NCBI GenBank assembly: GCA_019637645.1
Contig: JAHBVH010000021.1
Coordinates: 43,924-107,923 of the forward strand
DNA: 64,000 nt
Direction of reading: 5' to 3'
Source of the DNA: Caldilineaceae bacterium
Lineage (GTDB): Bacteria; Chloroflexota; Anaerolineae; Caldilineales; Caldilineaceae
The notes beneath the pieces were generated by a model. It made no database searches, was not told the DNA's origin, and was given only the letters and a program-made list of their open reading frames with translations. Below, in pieces: positions 17,294 to 25,245 of this stretch; positions within the stretch are counted from its first letter, which is position 1, and each line of letters opens with the position of its first letter. A program made the position numbers and the translations under genes.

Positions 17294-17967
17294 AAGTCCT
17301 CCAAAATCATGTAATACATATAGGTGACAAAAATACTGCCACTATTTTTGGGTGTAAGCGAAGGTGTTAAATTGGGCAGAACAACAATGACAACAAAGCT
17401 TGCTATGGGGAGAGTTCTAACGTGGAACTTCCAAACAGCCTAGTTTTACCGGCAACAAGGGAGCGGCAACGCAACGAGAGTTATCTGTGCAAGGTGTTGA
17501 ATAGACACTTGCCTGAGATGCGTAAAATAACGCGCACGTGCCTTATTGTCTTTTGTCTTGTCATCCTGTCAAGGAGCGGACGCCTATACCGAATAGTGAA
17601 TGAACGCAATTCCGACAGGAGATGGTAGGCGTGGTTGACATTAGTTTGCCCGAGGGAACGCTATCTGTTTTGCCCGAGGGAACGCTCTCTGTAAGGTAGA
17701 GGCACGTACCAAAATGATGGGAGCCTTGGTCATGCCAAATGACCTAATGTGTAACCACGGCAGAAAATTGTCGGTAGAGTTGCTTGAGTATAGAATAGTT
17801 TTGCAAGCGTGTCAAAACTGCGGAAATTGAATCTAGCAATTGTATGATATACTTGCAAGCAGACACACCACGCAAGTAAGCCCAGACAAAAAGTTGATCT
17901 CCTACTTTGATCGACATTCTCATGGTTGGCTGGGCCTACCTATTTGGAGAAACGACTGTCAAGCGGA
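17294..17967. other. Divergent intergenic region between importer and FtsX-type permease
   Basis: This 674-nt gap contains no reading frame that I trust; a 68-codon GTG frame at 17422-17628 lacks an RBS. It must hold the promoter for the importer run (minus) and for the permease gene (plus). A TTGACA hexamer at 17635-17640 (plus) lies directly before a duplicated 24-bp sequence. No good -10 partner is evident. Confidence 0.5.
17645..17692. repeat. Tandem 24-bp duplication
   Basis: Two adjacent 24-bp units beginning TTTGCCCGAGGGAACGCT differ at a single base (A versus C at unit position 19). They start 4 nt after a TTGACA hexamer in a regulatory gap. Confidence 0.8.
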
Positions 17968-20901
17968 ATGAATACAACTCGCCTACCTTCCCCGCTTCCC
18001 TCCCCGGGAACAGCGGAATTTGATCCTACCCAAGTGGCTTTACGTCGTCTGCAACAAGTACGTAAACCCCCCGTGTGGCTTCGCCCCTTGCGGGGGCTGC
18101 TCGACCTAATCTACCTCTCAGCGCAGCGGCTCCGGTATCATGCCGGGTTGAGCTTGCTTTCGTTGCTAGGCGTGATCCTCGCCATTGCGTTGGTCAGTAG
18201 TGCCGCCTTTTTCTCGAATGCGGTTGATACGGTCATTATGCGTCAAGAATTGGCCGAATACAGCCGTGTGACAGGCCGTCCGCCCCTTTCGTCGCGGATC
18301 TACAGCCCCTCTTCGCGGGTAGTCCCTTTGACATTAGAACGTACCGAAGCCTTGGGCGAAAATGTGGCCGCTACCCTTTCGGCGGAAGTGGGCTTGCCCG
18401 CGCGTTCTGTCGGGATGATGGCCGATAGCGGTGTGTTGAATTTACAACCCCTGGCTGATGACGCCCGCTATGCGGGAAAGCGCTCGCTCGGCAATGTCAA
18501 TGTGGTCTATTTTCGGGATATTGTGGAGCATGTCCACTTTGACGGACCCCCGTTAGATGATCAGGCATCGGGTGAACGGCTGGAAGTCTGGATGTCGGCC
18601 GCGCTGGGGGCCAAGCTTGGGCTCCAGCGCGGGGATCAATTTGATCTCACGGGCAGCCAAAATGGGATTCCGATCCCGATTGTCGTGGCAGGTTTCTGGG
18701 AAGCCAACGATGTGAAAGATCCCTTTTGGTTTAGCGATCCAACGCAAACGCTGGCCGATAAATTGCTGGTGCGCCGGAGCGATTACATCGGCCATGTTGA
18801 GGCGCGGCTCGAGCCGAAGGTACGCTCGGTTACGTGGTATGTCATTTTGGATGATGCACAAGCCACGCCGACGCGCGGACGCAACTATATTGAAGGCTTT
18901 CAGAACGCGGCCGTTGTCATTAACAAATATCTGCCCGAGGCGCGGTTGACCTCGCCTTCCGTCTCATTGGGGCGTTTTGTGGGCCGCCAGACGGTGCTAA
19001 CGACCCTCTTGCTGGGCTTCAATATTCCCGCTTTGGGCTTTTTGCTCTATTTCTTGATTGTCACCTCGGCGGTCATTGCCTATTGGCAGCGCCGTGAGAC
19101 GGCCATTATGATCAGCCGTGGAATGACCCGCTGGGGCGTCCTCAGCTATGTGCTAGTCGAGGGTTTTGTGCTCTTTCTCATCGGCGCACCCTTGGGCTTG
19201 GGGCTGGGGATGTTATTGGCGCGTCTCATGGGCTACACGGTGAGCTTTCTCGATTTTCGGGAGCGGGCTGCCTTGCCGGTTTCACTAGATGGGCTGAACT
19301 TGCCGCTGATCGGCATTACCATGGGTGTGCTCTTGTTGGCTAAACTGTGGACCGCCGCTGCTGGCAGCCGTGAAACGGTATTAACCCAACAGCGCGAACA
19401 TGCTCGCCCGCCCCAAGGCCCTTTTTGGTATCGCGCCTATCTTGATCTGATCCTGCTGATTCCGGCTTGGTATGGCTATCAGCAATTGTCGCAGCGCGGC
19501 TCATTGGGGGCGCTGGTTGAGAATCGCCCCGAAGAACTTTATCAAGATCCACTGTTGATTGTGGTCCCTGCCCTCTTCGTGGTCGTGATGGCTTTTCTGG
19601 CAATGCGTCTCTTTCCTTGGATCATGCGCTTGTTGGACTGGTTGGCTAATCGCACGCCCTGGCTAACGCCCCACTTGGCCTTGCGTCAGTTGGGCCGCTA
19701 TAGCCAGAATTATATTAACCCCATGCTGTTGGTGATTGTCTCATTGGCGCTGGGGGTCTACACCTTGTCGATGGCTGCTAGCTTGGATAAGTGGTTGGTG
19801 GACCGCATGTACTACAGCGTTGGTACTGATCTGACCTTTGCGCCCTATTCCGAGACGGAAGCTATGTCTCAGACGCCTACTGTAGGTGCCGAGTGGATTC
19901 CGCCGATTGACGAGTTTGAAACGTTGCCTGGAGCCATCAGCGCGGCGCGCGTGGGCGACTATCGGGCCGAGATCGCCTTTGCTGCCGAATCCGGCGGGCG
20001 GATACGCGGGCGTTTCTTGGGGGTCGATCGGGTTGACTTTATGCAAGTGGCTTGGTTCCGCGGCGATCTGGCGCGTGAATCGCTGGGCGCGCTCATGAAT
20101 CGGCTCGCGGCCACTGATGATGGGATCTTGATCTCGGAAAAGCTGCTCACCGAGCGTAACTTGCAGGTCGGCGACAAGGTGAATATTCATGTCATTACCG
20201 ATTTTGGCACCAGTGTCAACACCGCCTTTACGATTGTCGGGGCCTATGAATATTTCCCCACCGTCTATGATGACCAGATCGCTGTTGTGGGCAACTTGGA
20301 ATTTCTCTTCTCCTTCTTTGGCATGGTGATGCCCCACCGCGTTTGGGTCAAAATGCAGCCGGCGGTTGAGGGCCAAACGTTCCTCGAAGCTGTGCCAACC
20401 TTGGGCATTACGACCATCGAGCGTAAGGATACGCGCACCATCATTCAGACTGAACAGGCCAAGATGGAGCGGGTGGGCGTCTTCGGGACCCTCTCGGTTG
20501 GCTTTATCGCGGCGACGTTTATGGCGGCCCTCGGCTTACTCACCTATAGCTATGCGTCCATGAATGAGCGGCTCTATCTCTTTTCGGTCATGCGCTCAAT
20601 TGGGCTAAACCGGGGCCAAGTCGTCGGGCAGGTTGCGCTTGAGTATACCGTTCTTACCGCCTATGGGGCCATGGCGGGGGTGATCGCTGGTTCAACCGTG
20701 GCGACTTTGTTTGTGCCGCTCTTCCGAGTGACAGGTGATCTGGGCACCGCGTTGCCACCCCTGCTGCCGATCCTTGCCCGCGATGAAATTTTCCCGCTAG
20801 CCATTGCCTTTGCAGGGGTCATGATTGTGCTAGAAATTGTGGTGATTTCATCGGCCTTGTACCAGAAGCTCTTTAGTGCCTTGCGGCTGGGGCATCAATA
20901 A
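17968..20901 (+). CDS. FtsX-family permease, two-domain
   Basis: This large (977-residue) membrane protein matches the MacB/LolC-type FtsX permease layout. A first helix (about residues 45-68) is followed by a large extracytoplasmic MacB_PCD-like domain, an FtsX helix block (about 350-480) and a helix pair near 500-560. A second anchor helix, a second extracytoplasmic domain and a final FtsX block (about 840-970) complete it. Such proteins move lipids or act as mechanotransmitters and need an ATPase, but none is encoded next to it. The ATG at 17968 was chosen over the TTG at 17926; neither has a strong RBS, so the start is uncertain. The next gene follows after 19 nt. Confidence 0.9.
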   Translation: MNTTRLPSPLPSPGTAEFDPTQVALRRLQQVRKPPVWLRPLRGLLDLIYLSAQRLRYHAGLSLLSLLGVILAIALVSSAAFFSNAVDTVIMRQELAEYSRVTGRPPLSSRIYSPSSRVVPLTLERTEALGENVAATLSAEVGLPARSVGMMADSGVLNLQPLADDARYAGKRSLGNVNVVYFRDIVEHVHFDGPPLDDQASGERLEVWMSAALGAKLGLQRGDQFDLTGSQNGIPIPIVVAGFWEANDVKDPFWFSDPTQTLADKLLVRRSDYIGHVEARLEPKVRSVTWYVILDDAQATPTRGRNYIEGFQNAAVVINKYLPEARLTSPSVSLGRFVGRQTVLTTLLLGFNIPALGFLLYFLIVTSAVIAYWQRRETAIMISRGMTRWGVLSYVLVEGFVLFLIGAPLGLGLGMLLARLMGYTVSFLDFRERAALPVSLDGLNLPLIGITMGVLLLAKLWTAAAGSRETVLTQQREHARPPQGPFWYRAYLDLILLIPAWYGYQQLSQRGSLGALVENRPEELYQDPLLIVVPALFVVVMAFLAMRLFPWIMRLLDWLANRTPWLTPHLALRQLGRYSQNYINPMLLVIVSLALGVYTLSMAASLDKWLVDRMYYSVGTDLTFAPYSETEAMSQTPTVGAEWIPPIDEFETLPGAISAARVGDYRAEIAFAAESGGRIRGRFLGVDRVDFMQVAWFRGDLARESLGALMNRLAATDDGILISEKLLTERNLQVGDKVNIHVITDFGTSVNTAFTIVGAYEYFPTVYDDQIAVVGNLEFLFSFFGMVMPHRVWVKMQPAVEGQTFLEAVPTLGITTIERKDTRTIIQTEQAKMERVGVFGTLSVGFIAATFMAALGLLTYSYASMNERLYLFSVMRSIGLNRGQVVGQVALEYTVLTAYGAMAGVIAGSTVATLFVPLFRVTGDLGTALPPLLPILARDEIFPLAIAFAGVMIVLEIVVISSALYQKLFSALRLGHQ

Positions 20902-20920
20902 ACGCCGAAAAGGAAGCATT

Positions 20921-21244
20921 ATGAGTCAACCAAACAAGCGCGTGCTGCGTCATGTGGTCTTATTCAAATTCAAAGCGGACACAACGGCAGCGCAGGTGCA
21001 GCAGATTGAAGCGGCCTTTCAGGCCCTGCCCGGCAAGATCGACGCGATGGCTGGCTTTGAGTGGGGCACCGATGTTAGTGTCGAGGGCAAGGCCGATGGC
21101 TTTACCCACTGTTTCTTTGTCACCTTTCGCAGCGAAGCCGACCGGGATGCCTATCTGCCCCATCCCGCCCACCGGGAATTCGGCACGCGCTTGCGTCCCC
21201 ACCTCGATAAGGTGTTGGTCTTGGATTATTGGACACAGGAGTAG
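20921..21244 (+). CDS. Dabb-domain (stress-responsive A/B barrel) protein
   Basis: This 107-residue cytoplasmic protein carries the Dabb dimeric alpha/beta barrel: [18 protein letters not shown] at the N-terminus, the conserved [19 protein letters not shown] block and the C-terminal [20 protein letters not shown]. The exact activity of bacterial members is mostly unknown; some plant and fungal relatives are cyclases or stress proteins. The ATG at 20921 has AAAGGA 7 nt upstream. It sits 19 nt after the FtsX-type gene and 43 nt before mevalonate kinase. Confidence 0.93.
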   Translation: MSQPNKRVLRHVVLFKFKADTTAAQVQQIEAAFQALPGKIDAMAGFEWGTDVSVEGKADGFTHCFFVTFRSEADRDAYLPHPAHREFGTRLRPHLDKVLVLDYWTQE

Positions 21245-21258
21245 GCAGCAGGTATATA
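21229..21258 (+). promoter_or_regulatory. Candidate promoter for mevalonate kinase
   Basis: TTGGAC (21229-21234), an 18-nt spacer and TATATA (21253-21258) overlap the end of the Dabb gene, 30 nt before the kinase start. This suggests independent expression of the kinase. Confidence 0.4.
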
Positions 21259-21287
21259 GACCATCCGCTCTATGCACCTCCTCGGTT

Positions 21288-22220
21288 ATGATCACAGCAA
21301 CCGCACCTGGCAAAATTATTCTGATCGGCGAACACGCCGTGGTCTACGGTCGCCCGGCCATTGCCGTACCAGTGTGGGAAAAGGTGGCGCAAGCGACGAT
21401 TACTGCCACATCCCCAGGCACGGGTTGTATGCTTGTTGCCCCTGATATTGCGCGCCAATGGCGGCTGGCCACCACGAACGACGACGAGCCACTCGCTTTG
21501 GTGACCCGCCTCACCTTGGCGCAACTCAACGCTACACCGGATCCGGATTGGTTGATTGAAGTGCATAGCCAGCTGCCGATTGCCAGCGGCTTGGGGAGTG
21601 GTGCCGCGCTGAGCACGGCGCTGGTCCGCGCCATTTATGCCCACTTGGGCCAGCCGCCCGACCCCGCCCAAGTGAGCGCGCTGGTCTATGAAAGTGAGCG
21701 TCACTATCACGGCACGCCAAGTGGCATTGACAATACGGTGATCGCGTATGGCATGCCGGTTTGGTTTATCAAAGGCCAACCGCCCACGACTTTCCTTGCT
21801 GCCCAACCGCTCACGCTGGTCATTGCCGATAGTGGCATCGCCGCGCCCACCAAGGAGACCGTGGGCGATGTGCGCCGGGGCTGGCAGGCCCATCCGGCGC
21901 GCTATGAGGCGTGGTTTGATGAGATCGGTGCCATTGCGCACGCGGCTCGCCAAGCCATCGAAGCGGGCGCACAACAGCGACTTGGAGAGTTATTTGATCA
22001 AAACCAAGCACTTTTGGCAAAGTTGGCCGTCTCTTCGCCACGTCTCGACCACCTGATTGATGTGGCGCGCCAAGCCGGGGCACTCGGGGCCAAACTTAGC
22101 GGTGGCGGCCGGGGCGGGAATCTGATCGCCATTGTCGAGCCCGCGCAAGCGGCTGTGGTAGCAACGGCCTTAGCCACGGCTGGCGCGCGTCAAGTCATTG
22201 TCACCACAGTTGCGCCCTAG
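21288..22220 (+). CDS. mvk: Mevalonate kinase
   Basis: This 310-residue GHMP-superfamily kinase phosphorylates mevalonate in isoprenoid synthesis. It shows all three family motifs: the N-terminal [18 protein letters not shown], the ATP-binding [16 protein letters not shown] (about residues 88-103) and the C-terminal [14 protein letters not shown]. The HAVVYG signature separates it from homoserine kinase and galactokinase. The ATG at 21288 gives the expected N-terminus; the frame is open further upstream, but that part overlaps the Dabb gene. No strong RBS is visible. No other mevalonate-pathway gene is adjacent. Some Chloroflexota are known to use a mevalonate route, so its presence fits. Confidence 0.93.
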   Translation: MITATAPGKIILIGEHAVVYGRPAIAVPVWEKVAQATITATSPGTGCMLVAPDIARQWRLATTNDDEPLALVTRLTLAQLNATPDPDWLIEVHSQLPIASGLGSGAALSTALVRAIYAHLGQPPDPAQVSALVYESERHYHGTPSGIDNTVIAYGMPVWFIKGQPPTTFLAAQPLTLVIADSGIAAPTKETVGDVRRGWQAHPARYEAWFDEIGAIAHAARQAIEAGAQQRLGELFDQNQALLAKLAVSSPRLDHLIDVARQAGALGAKLSGGGRGGNLIAIVEPAQAAVVATALATAGARQVIVTTVAP

Positions 22221-22228
22221 AACATAGG

Positions 22229-22272
22229 AGCCGGGTTTATACAGGCTTAGAAAATCATCCGACAACCCGGCT
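22229..22272. terminator. Hairpin between convergent genes
   Basis: AGCCGGGTT (22229-22237) pairs with AACCCGGCT (22264-22272) across a 26-nt loop, starting 8 nt after the kinase stop. No U-tract follows; it could serve either convergent transcript. Confidence 0.45.
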
Positions 22273-22355
22273 TCCACCCGAGGCTGGGTCACGGAGGCGG
22301 TGGGAGCCATGACCGCTTTACTTTCGGAAGGTTCATTATCCGGCGCTGGACGAAT

Positions 22356-22985
22356 TTAGACCCCAAATGTGCGTTGATAGAGCAGCGTGGGCGGCTCCTC
22401 GCGGAAGAGACGATCCAGCAAGCCATATTCCTCGGCAATCGCTTGTAGGTGGGCTTCGGCGGCCCGGGCCTCTGCGAGCGAGGTCGCACTCATCTCCAAT
22501 TCGATCAAATATTGTTGATCCAGGATCGCTTCACACTGACAAAGCTTGGTATGTAAGCCCAGTGGCGCATAGTAGCCCAATCGATCGACACCGGCAAAGC
22601 CCATAAATGGCGTGTGACCGGCCTGGGTGAGCGCGGCTTGGAGGGTTGTCACGTCGGCATAGCTGCTTTCCAAGCCCAAGGTGGTCAGCATGGTGCTATC
22701 CTGAATGCCATTCGTGATCTCCTTGTCCCATTCCGCGCGGATGTTGGCTAGCGTGCCCAAGTCTGGCCCTTTATAGCCCAGATAATAACGAGTAGGGCCG
22801 GTGGGTGGGACAAGCCCTAGGCGGAGCAGGCGGCCTGATTCGTAGAGCGGACGCCCAAGAATCTCGGTGGACCAGACTTTGGGCGCGCCTAGGCTGCTTT
22901 CAAAAAAGGGTAAAAGGGCAAAGACTTCTTCGGGGCGATCAACACAGAAGCGAATTTCAATTTCATAGCTTGACGAATCACTCAT
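22356..22985 (-). CDS. CYTH-domain protein (class IV adenylate cyclase-like / triphosphatase family)
   Basis: This 209-residue cytoplasmic protein resembles the CYTH triphosphate-tunnel fold. The N-terminus YEIEIRFCVD has the ExExK-type opening strand but with Arg in place of the usual Lys. Further features are SGRLLRLGLVPPTGPTRYYLGYKGP, an acidic RAEWDKEI segment, and the late QQYLIELEMSAT block with acidic metal ligands. Members hydrolyse or cyclise triphosphate substrates; which one is not predictable. The start at 22985 has AGAGG 9 nt upstream; the longer frame from 23162 overlaps the promoter of the divergent gene. Confidence 0.78.
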   Translation of the reverse strand: MSDSSSYEIEIRFCVDRPEEVFALLPFFESSLGAPKVWSTEILGRPLYESGRLLRLGLVPPTGPTRYYLGYKGPDLGTLANIRAEWDKEITNGIQDSTMLTTLGLESSYADVTTLQAALTQAGHTPFMGFAGVDRLGYYAPLGLHTKLCQCEAILDQQYLIELEMSATSLAEARAAEAHLQAIAEEYGLLDRLFREEPPTLLYQRTFGV

Positions 22986-23048
22986 TGGGTTAACCTCTTC
23001 TGTGGCATAGGCGTTTGGGGGCCTGCCACCGTTTGTGTGGTTGAAAGT

Positions 23049-23076
23049 GTGACTAAGGCTCTGCATAGCGTACAAT
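23049..23076 (+). promoter_or_regulatory. Candidate promoter of the Gfo/Idh/MocA gene
   Basis: A TACAAT -10 box at 23071-23076 is preceded, 16 nt away, by GTGACT. It gives a leader of about 105 nt before the oxidoreductase start. TACAAT recurs as the -10 box of other genes in this window. Confidence 0.4.
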
Positions 23077-23102
23077 AGAGCAATTGAATGCTGAAAATAA
23101 AC

Positions 23103-23187
23103 AAGGAGTTTGCGCGCTTGAACCAGACCTGTCAGGTCTCTCGTCCCCAGCCAACGGCGCAACCCCTAAATCATAAGGAGTTTGTGC
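23103..23187 (+). promoter_or_regulatory. Leader with duplicated RBS-like motif and palindrome
   Basis: AAGGAGTTTGCGC (23103-23115) is repeated as AAGGAGTTTGTGC (23175-23187), the second copy providing the real RBS. Between them lies the perfect palindrome AGACCTG-T-CAGGTCT (23125-23139). The arrangement could be an operator or the remnant of a duplicated translation start. Confidence 0.5.
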
Positions 23188-23190
23188 ACC

Positions 23191-24525
23191 ATGGTAACTG
23201 CTGTCATTGTTGGTGCTGGTCACCGAGCCTTGACCTATGCTGCCTATGCCCAACATCACCCCGACGAGCTACAGATCGTGGGGGTGGCCGATCCGATTGC
23301 GCCACGGCGTCAATTGGTGGCAGCGCAATATCACCTGCCGCCTGAGCGCTGTTTTGCTTCGGCAGAAGAGCTGGTTGCTCAGCCCCAATTGGCCGATTTT
23401 GTGATCAATGGCACCATGGATCACCAGCATGTGGCGACTTCGCTCCCCGTGTTAGCCGCTGGTTATGATCTGTTGTTGGAAAAGCCCTTTGCTACCAATG
23501 AAGCCGAGTTGTGGGCGTTGGCCGATGCAACGCAGCGCTACCAGCGGAAAGTCGCAATTTGTCATGTGTTGCGCTTTGCCCCTTTCTACCGTGCCATTCG
23601 CCAACAGGTGGTAAATGGGGTGATCGGCGAGCTGCTCAATGTTCAGGCAGTTGAACATGTTTCTTATCATCACATGGCGGTTGGCTTTGTGCGCGGCAAG
23701 TGGAACAGCAAAACCAAATGCTTTTCGCCCATGCTCATGGCTAAATGTTGTCATGATCTGGATCTGATCGCGTGGATGAAAAGTGGCGTGGCACCTGTGC
23801 GGGTCGCGAGCTTTGGGAGCAACTATCAATTCCGGCCAGAGCGCGCCCCAGCCCAAGCCGGGACGCGCTGTTTGGTCGATTGCCCGATTGAAGTGGATTG
23901 TCTCTACTCGGCGCGCAAACATTATATCGATCACCCGAACCGCTGGGCTTTTTATGTGTGGGATGCATTGCAACAAGCAGGGACAGCCGCCCGCCCTACG
24001 CCGCCCGTCAAACATTATACCGAACTAACGCTGGAAGAAAAGATCGAGTGGCTGAAAACCGATAACCCCTATGGTCGCTGTGTCTGGAAATGTGACAATG
24101 ATGTGGTGGACCATCAAGCGGTTGCCATTGAGTTTGCCGATGGGACGACGGCAACGCTGAATATGGTGGGCGGCGCGGCCAAGCCATCGCGCTCCCTCCA
24201 TCTGATCGGGACCAAGGGCGAGATTCAAGGTAATTTGGAAGATAGCCGTTTTGTGATCCGCCGGATCGATCCACGCCCTGGCTGCGAATATGCCGAAGAA
24301 GTGATCGATCTCAACTTGGGTGGCGACATGACCGGTGCCTTTGGCGGCCACGGGGGTGGTGATTTGCGCCTCATGGCTGATTTCGTACAACTCGTGCGCG
24401 GTGAGCAACCTTCGATCTCGACAACGACCTTGGCCGATTCCATCAATGGTCATCTCATCGGCTTCTGTGCGGACCGGGCCATGGAAGAGGGGCGGGTGGT
24501 GGCCGTACCGCGCGGGCGCGGGTAG
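23191..24525 (+). CDS. Gfo/Idh/MocA-family oxidoreductase
   Basis: This 444-residue NAD(P)-dependent sugar-type dehydrogenase has an N-terminal Rossmann fold with VIVGAGHRALTYAAYA and the family EKPFATNE motif near residue 100, followed by the alpha/beta C-terminal domain. A central Cys-rich stretch (TRCLVDCPIEVDC and a later CVWKCDND) is unusual for the family. It resembles large members with a putative metal- or Fe-S-binding insertion; I infer this from cysteine spacing only. The start at 23191 has AAGGAG 10 nt upstream. A long hairpin follows the stop. Confidence 0.9.
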   Translation: MVTAVIVGAGHRALTYAAYAQHHPDELQIVGVADPIAPRRQLVAAQYHLPPERCFASAEELVAQPQLADFVINGTMDHQHVATSLPVLAAGYDLLLEKPFATNEAELWALADATQRYQRKVAICHVLRFAPFYRAIRQQVVNGVIGELLNVQAVEHVSYHHMAVGFVRGKWNSKTKCFSPMLMAKCCHDLDLIAWMKSGVAPVRVASFGSNYQFRPERAPAQAGTRCLVDCPIEVDCLYSARKHYIDHPNRWAFYVWDALQQAGTAARPTPPVKHYTELTLEEKIEWLKTDNPYGRCVWKCDNDVVDHQAVAIEFADGTTATLNMVGGAAKPSRSLHLIGTKGEIQGNLEDSRFVIRRIDPRPGCEYAEEVIDLNLGGDMTGAFGGHGGGDLRLMADFVQLVRGEQPSISTTTLADSINGHLIGFCADRAMEEGRVVAVPRGRG

Positions 24526-24550
24526 ATGCCGCAAAAACAAGGGGCTAGAT

Positions 24551-24586
24551 CACGAAAGGGCCAGTCGGCATGACTAGCCCTTCGTG
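24551..24586. terminator. Long hairpin after the oxidoreductase gene
   Basis: CACGAAAGGGC (24551-24561) pairs with GCCCTTCGTG (24577-24586) with one bulged A. An inner AGTC/GACT helix closes a GGCAT loop. It lies 25 nt past the stop, with no U-tract. Confidence 0.55.
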
Positions 24587-24588
24587 CT

Positions 24589-24714
24589 GGTTGCCAGGGC
24601 AGGTCACTTGGGCCATGCCCCCGCGGTTATTTATTCGGGTTGCCAAAACAGGTCATCTAGGCCATGCTTTCGCCGTTATTGCAAGAGCCAGGAGCGGTCG
24701 CTTGGGCCAACTCC
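24589..24714 (+). repeat. Three degenerate hairpin repeats
   Basis: Three units spaced 49 and 45 nt share an inner helix GGTC/GGCC around a 5-nt loop (24602-24614, 24651-24663, 24696-24708). The outer stem differs in each but stays largely complementary: GGGCA/TGCCC in unit 1, AAACA/TGCTT (one mismatch) in unit 2, GGAG/CTCC in unit 3. The first two units also share flanking GGTTGCCA and GTTATT. There is no reading frame here. The rest of the gap (24715-24850) shows nothing clear. Confidence 0.6.
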
Positions 24715-24856
24715 TCGCGTTTGGTTGCAAGTGGTTGATAAACGTCATGCTTTTGGCGCTGCGTCTTAACTTGTATCCAAGATAGCACGTTATCGTTTAC
24801 AAATCGTTGCAAAAACGTTAAATGTTATTGCACTTTCTTGAACGGTTGACCAGCGA

Positions 24857-24887
24857 TTACAACGTTGCTTGTGGCTTATTGTATACT
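24857..24887 (+). promoter_or_regulatory. Candidate promoter of the S4-domain gene
   Basis: TATACT at 24882-24887 is a good -10 box. TTACAA at 24857-24862 is a possible -35 box at a wide 19-nt spacing. It places transcription start next to the folded leader at 24894. Confidence 0.4.
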
Positions 24888-24893
24888 GGCCAA

Positions 24894-24950
24894 GGGTACG
24901 CGGCCATGTGGCAAGCCACAGTAGAGCTGTGTGCTACCGCACAGATACCC
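24894..24950 (+). promoter_or_regulatory. Folded 5' leader (three-way junction) before the S4-domain gene
   Basis: GGGTA (24894-24898) can pair with TACCC (24946-24950), enclosing two hairpins: TGTGGC-AA-GCCACA (24907-24920) and CTGTG/CACAG with an 8-nt loop (24927-24944). The structure lies within the first bases of the predicted transcript and about 45 nt before the gene for an RNA-binding protein, which suggests autoregulation. This is inference from pairing only. Confidence 0.45.
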
Positions 24951-24994
24951 GTAGAGAAAAGGCTTGTTTTTAGCTAGAAGGAACAGGATGAGCG

Positions 24995-25207
24995 ATGGAA
25001 GCTGGGGAAGAAACGATTAAGTTGGATCAATTTCTCAAGTTGGCACAGGTGGTAGAAAGTGGTGGGCAAGCGAAACAGCTGATCCAAGCTGGGCTCGTCT
25101 TTGTGAACGGCGCGATCGAAACACGCCGTGGGCGCAAATTGCGTGCCGGGGATGTCGTGGTGGTCGATGGCGAAGAATTTATGGTTGATACGGCGGCCCA
25201 AGTGTAG
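24995..25207 (+). CDS. S4-domain RNA-binding protein (YaaA/YbcJ-like)
   Basis: This 70-residue protein consists of almost nothing but an S4 RNA-binding domain: IKLDQFLKLAQVVESGGQAK, followed by the S4 core LIQAGLVFVNGAIETRRGRKL and the terminal AGDVVVVDGEEF. Small S4 proteins of this kind bind structured RNA or ribosomes. The ATG at 24995 is preceded at some distance by AAGGA, so translation may depend on the folded leader. It converges with the DUF1385 gene after 38 nt. Confidence 0.92.
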   Translation: MEAGEETIKLDQFLKLAQVVESGGQAKQLIQAGLVFVNGAIETRRGRKLRAGDVVVVDGEEFMVDTAAQV

Positions 25208-25245
25208 ACAACCGTTGTCACACTGGGTGATCGCTGACCACAGCG

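Noticed and set aside
17422..17628. 68-codon GTG frame in the gap before the FtsX-type gene
   Set aside because: No RBS and no similarity to anything that I know; composition looks non-coding.
21270..21974. 234-codon frame antisense to mevalonate kinase
   Set aside because: It is a shadow of a gene with all three GHMP motifs; there is no RBS.
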